Shown: positions 1 through 6,283 of the stretch, piece after piece
Position numbering within the stretch: position 1 is the stretch's first letter
Layout of the letters: every line of letters starts with the position of its first letter
Source: Calditrichia bacterium
Lineage (GTDB): Bacteria > Calditrichota > Calditrichia > RBG-13-44-9
Direction of reading: 5' to 3'
Assembly: GCA_026991005.1 (NCBI GenBank)
Contig: JALXCH010000467.1
Span: 1-13,943, forward strand
Length of the DNA: 13,943 nucleotides
Notes under the pieces: generated by a model
Told to the model about the DNA's origin: nothing
The model's database searches: none
What the model saw: the letters and a program-made list of their open reading frames with translations, nothing else
Translations under genes and position numbers: made by a program

Positions 1-175
1 TATTTCGCCATTGCAATGTTTCTTCACCCTGAAGAATTTTTTCCCGGGTATCCAGTTGAACATCGATGCGATAATGAACGACCCGCTGAGAAAGAGGCGG
101 ATTAAAAATCGATGTTGTTTTACCCCATTGGGTGCACAAAAGGAGCATGCCCAAGATCCAGACAAACTGTTTCAT
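1..175 (-). CDS. Secreted M1-family (aminopeptidase N-like) metallopeptidase, N-terminal fragment
   Basis: Only the first 58 codons lie in the window; the gene continues past base 1. Reading from the ATG at 175-173, a short basic start (MKQ) leads into a hydrophobic run with LLLC and then QWGKT, which looks like a signal peptide. The mature start, with VVHYRIDVQLD followed by ILQGEETLQWRN, matches the first beta-strands of M1 peptidases, where this stretch commonly reads YxIdvxLD...LxGxexixwxN. The zinc site (HExxH) would lie outside the window, so catalytic competence cannot be judged. A good ribosome binding site (AGAAGGA) sits 6-7 bases upstream. The gene follows the diguanylate cyclase by 39 bases on the same strand, so the two are probably co-transcribed. 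An M1-like fold without catalytic residues remains possible. Confidence 0.72.
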   Translation of the reverse strand, partial: MKQFVWILGMLLLCTQWGKTTSIFNPPLSQRVVHYRIDVQLDTREKILQGEETLQWRN

Positions 176-214
176 AGAAAATCCTTCTCAAAATATGCTG
201 CATCGAAATTTTTA

Positions 215-1927
215 TCAACTCTGGGTGTGTACGGAAAAAGCGACCGCCTGGTTACGCCCCTGGCGTTTTGCCTGGTACAATGCCAGGTCTGCTTTGCGAA
301 TCAACACATCCACCTGGTCTCCATCTTCTGGATAGGTCGCAATTCCCAGGCTAATGGTCAATTTTTTCCCAGGTAATTTTTCCTTATTGGGGAAGGGAAA
401 ATTTTCCACAATCTGGCGGAGTTTGGAGGCAAACTTCAGGGCTTCGTTCTTATTTAATTCCGGCGTGATAATTACAAATTCCTCTCCTCCGTAGCGTGCC
501 ACAATATCGCTGGAACGTGTATTCTCCTTCATAAGCTGAGCCAAAAGCTGCAGGACACGATCTCCGGCCTGGTGTCCGAACGTATCGTTGTAGTGTTTGA
601 AATAGTCAATGTCAATCATAATAATCGAGAATTGGGATTCATGGCGGAGGGCACGGCTTAACTCGTGTTTTAACTGGTGGTAAAAAAAACGGTAGTTGAA
701 CAAATTGGTGAGCGGATCGGTAATTGCTTCTCGTTCAGCCTTCACAAAAAGGAATTGTAATTCATCCATTAACAATATGTTCTGGTAGATGTAGCTTACT
801 GAACGGAAGATAGTTTCCAGGAATTGGTGTTCAAACCAGGCGATGGGACGCCGGGAACGAAAATTGTCGATAAACACAAAACCGCCCCGGTAAAAATTTT
901 CGTTGGAAAAATATTCTTTCATATTTTCCAGAATCAACTCCCGGTCGTAATCCTCCTGATCTTTCAGGCGGGGAATAATCGATTCCAGGTAGGGAAGCAC
1001 CTGCTCTTGCAACTTCTGAGTCTGGGCGGGATTTAATGGCGTTCCCAGATATCCAAAAATGAATTCCGTGATGTGGAGGTCTTCTAATTTTTTCCGGAGA
1101 TTCGCATTAGGAATCTGGGAGGGAGCATTCACAAAAAAAATCTGTCGGTTACGAAACATTTCCTGGAAAAAAGGATGATCGAAAGGGTAAGAGAAATGAT
1201 CCCACTCTTCCTGAGGGATGCCAATGGCATAGTGAATTTTCATGCGGGAAACCTCGGCATCCACATCAATAAACGCGCAACGGTCGTATTTGAATTTATC
1301 CCAGATTTCATCAATGAGCATCTTTTTCAATTCTTCGGGATTGGTACAGACTTGCAACTGCGAAATTACTTCCAGAACTTTGCGCAGGTAATCGTTGTAT
1401 TCTTGCAACTGGCGGGAAGTTTCGGCCAGTTTGCGATTGGTTTTTTCCAGTTCTTCTACTTTAGCGGTTAAATGATCCACCAGCTCTGCTTCGTACTGAC
1501 TACGGAGAGACTCGCGGGCGGTTTCGGGAAGACTCTCCCGTGGTCCTTTTAAAAATTTAAAAATTTGCTCGGGAAGCAGCTTCGGGTTAATGGGTTTGGT
1601 GAGGTAGCCATCGCAACCTGCTACCAGCGTCATTTCACGAATCCGGGATTCCTTTAACCCGGTAAGCGCAATAACGATTATATCCTTCAATTCCGGTGTG
1701 TTTTTAATTTTAGTGGTAAGCTCGTCCCCTCGAATATCCGGAAGATTAATATCCATTAAAATAACATCAGGTTTCTCCTGATGCGCCATCTTCAAACCGT
1801 TCATTCCAGTTGCTGCATCCAGATAAACAAAAGGTGGTTTATCCAGTATTTTCCGCACCAGCATCCTGGAACTTAAATCGTCCTCAATGTAGAGCACTTT
1901 GATTGGTTTTGAAGAGTGTTTGACCAA
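215..1927 (-). CDS. Response-regulator diguanylate cyclase (REC - GAF-like - GGDEF)
   Basis: A 570-residue cytoplasmic protein predicted to make cyclic di-GMP from two GTP. Residues about 8-128 form a receiver domain with acidic E15/D16/D17, phosphoacceptor D59 (LMDINLPD), T89 and K111. Residues about 140-190 look like a coiled coil, and about 190-390 resemble a divergent GAF-type sensor. A GGDEF domain spans about 400-565, starting at DPLTNLFN. The active-site loop is GGEEF (480-484), and an RxxD inhibitory site (R471-D474) lies exactly five residues upstream, as in PleD-type enzymes, so activity and product feedback are both expected. The start is TTG: an in-frame TGA sits three codons upstream, no ATG precedes the receiver domain, and GGATG gives a weak ribosome binding site. 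No cognate histidine kinase is visible. The M1 peptidase follows in the same direction. Confidence 0.9.
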   Translation of the reverse strand: MVKHSSKPIKVLYIEDDLSSRMLVRKILDKPPFVYLDAATGMNGLKMAHQEKPDVILMDINLPDIRGDELTTKIKNTPELKDIIVIALTGLKESRIREMTLVAGCDGYLTKPINPKLLPEQIFKFLKGPRESLPETARESLRSQYEAELVDHLTAKVEELEKTNRKLAETSRQLQEYNDYLRKVLEVISQLQVCTNPEELKKMLIDEIWDKFKYDRCAFIDVDAEVSRMKIHYAIGIPQEEWDHFSYPFDHPFFQEMFRNRQIFFVNAPSQIPNANLRKKLEDLHITEFIFGYLGTPLNPAQTQKLQEQVLPYLESIIPRLKDQEDYDRELILENMKEYFSNENFYRGGFVFIDNFRSRRPIAWFEHQFLETIFRSVSYIYQNILLMDELQFLFVKAEREAITDPLTNLFNYRFFYHQLKHELSRALRHESQFSIIMIDIDYFKHYNDTFGHQAGDRVLQLLAQLMKENTRSSDIVARYGGEEFVIITPELNKNEALKFASKLRQIVENFPFPNKEKLPGKKLTISLGIATYPEDGDQVDVLIRKADLALYQAKRQGRNQAVAFSVHTQS

Positions 1928-1950
1928 AATTCTTCATCCAGTATTTTGCA

Positions 1951-1965
1951 GAAGAAATATTCTTC
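1951..1965. repeat. Perfect 6-bp inverted repeat in the cyclase 5' leader
   Basis: GAAGAA-ATA-TTCTTC, lying between the proposed promoter and the TTG start of the diguanylate cyclase. Its position near the presumed transcript start would suit an operator, but six base pairs in AT-rich DNA may be chance. Confidence 0.3.
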
Positions 1966-1979
1966 AATAATTAAGCTAA

Positions 1980-2009
1980 ATTTTATTTAATATAGAATTT
2001 TTCAATCAA
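1980..2009 (-). promoter_or_regulatory. Possible sigma-70-type promoter of the diguanylate cyclase
   Basis: On the minus strand, TTGATT (2009-2004) is followed after 18 bases by TAAAAT (1985-1980), in the only upstream region of the cyclase. This would give a leader of about 45 bases. The region is AT-rich, so box matches come easily. Confidence 0.33.
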
Positions 2010-2364
2010 GCATGCAAGAACCATTTCTCCTAATTTTGGTATTGACTAGATTCCAGCGTTTTTCAACAACTGCTTTTATATTCCAAAGACTAAGGGCGAT
2101 TTTACTTTTAAATGATGACACTTTCTTTACTTCCGGGAATATAATGTCACTTTTCTGCATATGAAAAAATTTGTAACCCCAATATCTATCATCCCATCTA
2201 ACATCGAGTTTTGAATGAGACGAATGAAAGATTAAATGAAACAGAAGACACCATTGCAAAACACTTACGTAAATGTTTTTTCGAAAAAAGCACATTCATT
2301 TGTTGATTCCCATTCTCGATACATTTATTGGAGTCTGAATCTCCTATAAATTACAGAGGATAGT
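2010..2364. other. AT-rich intergenic stretch with no supportable gene
   Basis: This is the outer part of the long gap between the divergent cyclase and the sigma-54 peptide unit. One open frame of 97 codons exists on the minus strand (2295-2002), but it has no ribosome binding site, an unusual amino-acid composition and no recognisable domain. GGAG and CTCC flank a seven-base centre at about 2330-2344. I see no tRNA or mobile element. Confidence 0.5.
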
Positions 2365-2375
2365 CGAAAATTTCG
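2365..2375. promoter_or_regulatory. Palindrome CGAAA-A-TTTCG, possible enhancer site
   Basis: A perfect 5-bp inverted repeat around one central base, about 140 bp upstream of the -24 element of the sigma-54-like promoter at 2508. NtrC-type activators usually bind dyads 80-200 bp upstream, so the position is right. No direct evidence links it to a particular regulator. Confidence 0.3.
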
Positions 2376-2385
2376 CCAGTTTTTT

Positions 2386-2418
2386 ATGAGAAATCGTCTA
2401 AAAATAGGACAATCTCAT
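2386..2418. promoter_or_regulatory. Imperfect 33-bp dyad, possible upstream activator site
   Basis: ATGAGA (2386-2391) and TCTCAT (2413-2418) are perfect inverted arms. Inside them is a second, imperfect dyad, GTCTA...TAGGAC. The centre lies about 107 bp upstream of the -24 box of the sigma-54-like promoter, the usual position for an NtrC-family enhancer. The inner part, TCTAAAAATA, recurs at 4747-4756 upstream of the second sigma-54-like promoter. The NtrC-family gene at 3032 is the obvious candidate to bind here, which is inference. Confidence 0.4.
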
Positions 2419-2507
2419 GATTAATATCACATCACACCACCACAACAATTCACATAATATTTTAATAATATTAATGTTATAAAAAATTAAATTTTAAGGA
2501 ACTTTGC

Positions 2508-2523
2508 TGGCATTATTCTTGTA
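2508..2523 (+). promoter_or_regulatory. Sigma-54 (-24/-12) type promoter for the short peptide unit
   Basis: TGGCAT-TATTC-TTGTA matches the sigma-54 consensus TGGCAC-N5-TTGCW with a T for C at two places. The -24 GG and the -12 G are exactly 12 bases apart, the required spacing. Transcription would start at about 2534, giving a leader of about 60 bases before the 18-codon ORF. A sigma-54 activator gene lies 0.5 kb downstream and dyads lie 107-140 bp upstream. The -12 GT in place of GC is the main weakness. Confidence 0.6.
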
Positions 2524-2546
2524 TTTATGCCTTTGAGCACAAAAAT

Positions 2547-2564
2547 TGCCGAAATGATTCGGCA
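2547..2564 (+). promoter_or_regulatory. 5'-UTR hairpin upstream of the peptide start
   Basis: TGCCGAA-ATGA-TTCGGCA is a perfect 7-bp stem with a tetraloop, about 13 bases from the predicted transcript start and 17 bases before the ribosome binding site. It could protect the transcript's 5' end, bind a protein, or form the first stem of a small RNA. Confidence 0.55.
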
Positions 2565-2595
2565 TATTAAATTAAACCAAAGGGAGGACTTAAAC

Positions 2596-2652
2596 ATGAA
2601 AGTTAAAGTCAAAGTGAAAATGAAAATCAAACGCTATCAGGGGAATGGATAA
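2596..2652 (+). CDS. 18-residue Lys/hydrophobic alternating peptide
   Basis: The predicted product is MKVKVKVKMKIKRYQGNG. AGGGAGG lies 8 bases before the ATG, as strong as any ribosome binding site in the window. Lys alternates with Val/Val/Val/Met/Ile, followed by a short RYQGNG tail. The three valines use GTT, GTC and GTG, so the pattern is kept at the amino-acid level while third positions vary. That argues for coding and against a simple DNA repeat. As a beta-strand, one face would be all Lys and the other hydrophobic. A short leader with its own sigma-54-like promoter precedes it and an intrinsic terminator follows, so it is a self-contained unit of about 220 bases. I do not recognise a family. 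It could be a signalling or membrane-active peptide, a modified-peptide precursor, or a minor ORF on a regulatory RNA. Confidence 0.6.
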   Translation: MKVKVKVKMKIKRYQGNG

Positions 2653-2717
2653 ATTAGTGGGGACTTTCCCAAATTCCTTTCTCAGATTAGCACAGAATTC
2701 GCAAGAGTCGCAATACC

Positions 2718-2755
2718 AAAAATCCGGCTTAGTTCAGAGCTGGATTTTTCTTTTT
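2718..2755 (+). terminator. Intrinsic terminator of the peptide unit
   Basis: AAAAATCCGGCT (2718-2729) pairs with AGCTGGATTTTT (2738-2749), giving 12 bp with one G-T wobble and an 8-base loop, followed by CTTTTT. It closes the short transcript and separates it from the activator gene. Confidence 0.82.
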
Positions 2756-3031
2756 ACCGCAAATTCAGCAGTATCTTTAAGAATTAAAAGACCCAATCCC
2801 AGAAGTTTTGTTCATTAAAGGTATCATTACTTTATTTAACTCACCCAATATCGTCCACATTTTTTTTCGGTTTACTTTTTAAAAAAATTTTTTCTTGTTT
2901 TTTTCCATCTGGCTCCTCAGTTTAATAAAGTTGATATTTAAAAATAAAATTTTCTTGAACGCATTTTTTTCGCAAAAGGGATCAGAAAGCTAAAAATTTA
3001 AACGCCAGGAATAAATTCAGTAGAGTTACGG
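2756..3031. other. AT-rich spacer before the sigma-54 activator
   Basis: This 276-base stretch is dominated by A and T runs, for example around 2860-2895. No ORF with a ribosome binding site is visible. It presumably holds the activator's promoter, but several equally weak -10-like hexamers occur and I cannot choose between them. Confidence 0.4.
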
Positions 3032-4462
3032 ATGAAAGAAAGCAAGCGCCCCACGGTTCTGGTGGTGGACGATGAGCAACCCAGTTTAAATGCTATTTAT
3101 CGGAGTTTGCGGCGGGATTTCGAAGTGGTACAATCGCTCAATGCCCGCTCGGCACTGGAAGTGCTCAAATCGCGTCCGGTGGCGGTGATTGTTGCCGACC
3201 AGCGCATGCCGGAAATGAGCGGAGTGGAGCTTTTCCGCGAAGCCCTGCAAATTCAGCCCGACGCCGTACGAATTCTGATTACCGGATACATGGACATCGA
3301 AGCCACCATCCACGCTATTAACGAAGGGCAGGTGTTTTATTACATCAGCAAGCCCTGGGAACCGGACGAATTACGATTGATTGTACATCGCGCCGCAGAG
3401 CGGTATCAGATGATGCAGGAAAACCGCCGATTAATGGATGCTCTGAAAGAAGCCAACCGTCGTTTGCAGGAAGAAAACATCATTCTCCACCGCGAAGCAG
3501 AGAAACAGTACGAGTTCCAGAACATCATTGGGCAAAGCCAGGCTATGCAGGAAGTGTTTCGGTTAATGCGCAAGGTGATTGCCACAGACACAACCGTACT
3601 CCTCATTGGCGAAACCGGTACCGGTAAAGAACTCATTGCCCGGGCTATCCATTACAACGGGCCCCGCAAACACAAGTTGTTTGTGGCACAAAATTGTGCG
3701 GCCCTTCCGGACACTCTGCTGGAAAGCGAACTGTTTGGACACACGAAGGGCGCATTTACCGGAGCCACAATGGACAAAAAATGGCTTTTCGAGCTGGCAG
3801 ATGGCGGTACGATTTTTCTGGATGAAATTGCCGATACCTCCCCTGCTTTCCAGCAGCGGTTATTGCGGGTACTTCAGGAGGGAGAAATCCGTCCGCTGGG
3901 CTCGGAAAAAAGCATTCGGGTAAACGTGCGCATTATTTCCGCCACTAACCGCGATCTAAAAACAGCCATCCAGGAAGGGAAATTTCGCGAGGATCTTTTC
4001 TATCGCCTCAATGTATTCCCCATTCGAATCCCCCCTTTACGGGAACGTAAAGAAGATATTCCCCTGCTGGCAGAACATTTCTTACAAAAATATTCCCGGA
4101 AAATCGGTAAAAAAATTACCGGTATCAGCAAAGCCGCACTCAAGATGTTAATGAATTATCATTTCCCGGGAAACGTTCGCGAGCTGGAAAACATTCTGGA
4201 ACGGGCTGTTACCCTATCCGATGAAGGAGCAGAAATTACCCCGGATCTTCTTCCTCTCGAATTCACATCCGAAGGTCCAGTGGAATCTGGCTTTGAGGAT
4301 ACTTCACGCCCTCTAAAAGAAATTGTGGAAGAAATGGAAAAACGCCTGATTCGCAAGAAGCTCCAGGAGTTTGGCGGCAATATTTCGCAAACTGCACGCA
4401 GCCTGGGATTAAGTCGGGTGGGTTTGCAGAAAAAACTTAAACGCTACGGTATTCATCCCTGA
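3032..4462 (+). CDS. NtrC-family sigma-54-dependent response regulator
   Basis: A 476-residue activator that, once phosphorylated, would hydrolyse ATP to open sigma-54 promoters. The receiver domain (about 7-122) has D13/D14, phosphoacceptor D56 (ADQRMPEMSG), T84 and K107; its style (YYISKPW) resembles HupR/HoxA-like regulators. A helical linker (about 125-160) leads into the AAA+ domain (about 163-392): Walker A GETGTGKE (193-200), the sigma-54-contacting loop GAFTGA (240-245), Walker B IFLDEI (261-266), and PPLRERKEDIPLL. A Fis-type helix-turn-helix ends the protein (about 448-472, NISQTARSLGLSRVGLQKKLKRYG). All parts are intact. The ribosome binding site is weak, but an in-frame TAA upstream leaves no better start. 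No sensor kinase is adjacent. Two sigma-54-like promoters flank the gene, suggesting local targets. Confidence 0.95.
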   Translation: MKESKRPTVLVVDDEQPSLNAIYRSLRRDFEVVQSLNARSALEVLKSRPVAVIVADQRMPEMSGVELFREALQIQPDAVRILITGYMDIEATIHAINEGQVFYYISKPWEPDELRLIVHRAAERYQMMQENRRLMDALKEANRRLQEENIILHREAEKQYEFQNIIGQSQAMQEVFRLMRKVIATDTTVLLIGETGTGKELIARAIHYNGPRKHKLFVAQNCAALPDTLLESELFGHTKGAFTGATMDKKWLFELADGGTIFLDEIADTSPAFQQRLLRVLQEGEIRPLGSEKSIRVNVRIISATNRDLKTAIQEGKFREDLFYRLNVFPIRIPPLRERKEDIPLLAEHFLQKYSRKIGKKITGISKAALKMLMNYHFPGNVRELENILERAVTLSDEGAEITPDLLPLEFTSEGPVESGFEDTSRPLKEIVEEMEKRLIRKKLQEFGGNISQTARSLGLSRVGLQKKLKRYGIHP

Positions 4463-4820
4463 AGGAAAAGAATCTAAAACCCGGGTAAAAATAAAGTTAC
4501 CATTACCCTTCATCTTACTTCCTAATTTGCTTTTCTTTGAATCATTTAGAATAACAGCACAGAAAATCCAGGAAAATTTTTTAGTCAAACGCAGGGTCCT
4601 CCTCACGCAACTTCAAATATCTCTCACACATAATTCTCCGATTTCAAAAATCTGAAATTTTTAAGACGTTTCCCTTCCCAATCTGATAACCTTGTTTGCA
4701 CCATACCTGCTAACATCGTTTACGCTTCCCACCACCATTTTACTCTTCTAAAAATAAAACAACCTTTTATCTTCTTAAAAAATAGTGAAATAGAAAAATA
4801 CCACTGGTTTTTTCCATAAA
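4463..4820. other. Intergenic region between the activator and the envelope operon
   Basis: AT-rich and without a supportable gene. GGGTAA (4482-4487) and TTACCC pair across 14 bases shortly after the activator stop, but no T run follows, so a terminator is not convincing. It holds a copy of a TCTAAAAATA-containing element at 4744-4762. Confidence 0.4.
4744..4762 (+). promoter_or_regulatory. Second copy of the TC-TCTAAAAATA-ACAA element
   Basis: This 19-base stretch matches 2394-2412 at 16 positions by eye, and lies 78 bp upstream of the -24 box of the sigma-54-like promoter at 4821; the first copy lies 115 bp upstream of the other one. It is a candidate binding site for the NtrC-family regulator. 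This copy lacks the outer ATGAGA/TCTCAT arms, and AT-rich DNA raises the chance of coincidence. Confidence 0.3.
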
Positions 4821-4836
4821 TGGCACTCCTTTTGAA
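4821..4836 (+). promoter_or_regulatory. Sigma-54 (-24/-12) type promoter for the envelope operon
   Basis: TGGCAC-TCCTT-TTGAA has a perfect -24 hexamer and the TTG of the -12 element at the exact sigma-54 spacing; GA instead of GC at -12 is a departure. The transcript would start near 4847 and carry a leader of about 200 bases before the lipoprotein start at 5047. The location, downstream of an NtrC-family gene and upstream of an operon on the same strand, supports it. Confidence 0.52.
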
Positions 4837-5046
4837 CACTATTCATACAGAACTAAAAATGAGATGATAGCAATGAATAATACAGAAATATTTCAGGTGC
4901 TTCGGGAGTTAACCAACGGTTTCTCTTTAGGAAAAACGAGTGCGGCACAAGTTACTTTCTATTTGCTTGTGTCCCGTTTTCATCCGCACCATGTAAATTT
5001 TTTGAATACTGTGTACTCAATTTTATTCAATAGAAGGAGATCAATT

Positions 5047-6258
5047 ATGGGTGCTCTGACTAAATTTGCAACCATCACCCTAGCCCTGGTAATGGTGGTG
5101 AGCTTTTCCAGTTGCTACACCACTTTCAAAGCACTGCAAAAAGAGGAAGCTTCTTACCAACCGGAATACTCCTTGCAGAGGAATGTACCGGATTCCATTG
5201 CTGAAAGTGAGAACTATTCTTCGGACTACCAGGAACTGCTACCCGAACCGGAGTTACGGTATCGCCCTTCGCAGGTGGTGGTAAACAATTACTATTTCGA
5301 TTATGGTGATTATATACGGCTGGTGAAATATCGCTCTTCATTTGTATTTACTCCGTTTTACGAACCGTACTATGTGGATTATTTCTATTTCGCTTCTGAT
5401 TATTTCTGGTATCCGGCATGGGCCTATGTACCTCCACCCCCCGGGCTCTGGATTGAAATTGGTATTGGTATCGGACCCGTGTTTCCACCGATGGGCCCCA
5501 TTTACTGCCCACCGCCCATTGTGGTGGCACCTCCGGTTTCTCCTCCTGTGGTGATTGTAACCCCTCCTGGAGGGGTTACTCCGGGGACGCAGGATAAAAC
5601 ACCGCCCCGGGTGGGTCGTCCTCCTTTTACTCGCAGGCAGACAGAACCGCCCAGAATTGGGCGCGGCGGTAGCAGTGAGCACCGGGGTTCCCGGGGAGGG
5701 TTGATACGCCGCCCCACGCTCCCCCATGGTGGGGAGAACGGAAGCCACCAGCAGGGACGGCGCGGTAACTTTCATCGGGATAAAAAACCGCTCCCTGGGA
5801 AGGGAAACCGGGGTGGCAAACATGAACGACGTCTTATTCACCATCGGCAACCGAAAGTAACGCGGCTGGTCTCTACCGAACCGGTACACCCCCCGGCAAC
5901 CATCGAGCCACCGCGGCAGAGTCGTCCGGTGTATCAACCCCGGCGAACCACGGCACGTTCCATTTCCTCCAGCCGAAGTTCCCGTTCCTCCTCTGCCTCC
6001 CGGACTTCCCGGACTGGCTCGCGGGGAAGTCGTACGGCGCAGGTCATCCGTACGGTAAGCAAAGCGGCCGGAACCATCTCTTCGCTGGTTTCTCATGTGG
6101 ATCATCGTCCCAGTAAAACGCACCATCGTTCAGGTTCCGGGAGAAAATCTTACCAGAAATCCAGTTCAAACCAGAGCCATACCAAAGGAACGAGTAAACA
6201 CTCTCGCAATTCCCGGAACCGAAGCTCCAGCCGTTCTCGTGGGAGCATTCGACGCTAA
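5047..6258 (+). CDS. Lipoprotein with Pro-rich centre and long basic disordered tail
   Basis: I chose the ATG at 5047 because it follows AGAAGGAG and opens a classic export signal; an open frame extends upstream to 4864 without a ribosome binding site. The product is 403 residues. Residues 1-22 are a lipoprotein signal ending FSS before C23, a slightly atypical lipobox. Residues about 75-130 are rich in Tyr/Phe/Trp. A Pro-rich stretch (about 128-190) contains IEIGIGIG and repeated PP pairs. From about 185 to 403 the chain is Arg/Gly/Ser/His-rich, with RGG/RG and SR/RS clusters (notably 303-330 and 385-403), so it is very basic and probably disordered. It may bind polyanions such as nucleic acid, LPS or exopolysaccharide, which is inference. 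I recognise no family. The beta-barrel gene starts 25 bases downstream. Confidence 0.82.
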   Translation: MGALTKFATITLALVMVVSFSSCYTTFKALQKEEASYQPEYSLQRNVPDSIAESENYSSDYQELLPEPELRYRPSQVVVNNYYFDYGDYIRLVKYRSSFVFTPFYEPYYVDYFYFASDYFWYPAWAYVPPPPGLWIEIGIGIGPVFPPMGPIYCPPPIVVAPPVSPPVVIVTPPGGVTPGTQDKTPPRVGRPPFTRRQTEPPRIGRGGSSEHRGSRGGLIRRPTLPHGGENGSHQQGRRGNFHRDKKPLPGKGNRGGKHERRLIHHRQPKVTRLVSTEPVHPPATIEPPRQSRPVYQPRRTTARSISSSRSSRSSSASRTSRTGSRGSRTAQVIRTVSKAAGTISSLVSHVDHRPSKTHHRSGSGRKSYQKSSSNQSHTKGTSKHSRNSRNRSSSRSRGSIRR

Positions 6259-6283
6259 ACAGAGTTAAAAATTGGAGGTCATC

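Noticed and set aside
2002..2295. 97-codon open frame on the minus strand in the gap before the peptide unit
   Set aside because: No ribosome binding site, AT-driven composition and no recognisable motif. Long open frames arise easily in this AT-rich stretch, so it is not annotated as a gene.
4482..4507. GGGTAA/TTACCC stem after the activator gene as a terminator
   Set aside because: The stem is only 6 bp with a 14-base loop, and no T run follows.
4864..5046. N-terminal extension of the lipoprotein frame
   Set aside because: It is in frame but has no ribosome binding site, and it would bury the lipoprotein signal inside the protein. The ATG at 5047 has a strong site and a signal peptide.
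5338..6126. 262-codon open frame opposite the lipoprotein gene
   Set aside because: It is an antisense shadow caused by the GC-rich, Arg/Ser/Gly-coding tail. It lacks a ribosome binding site and any domain.
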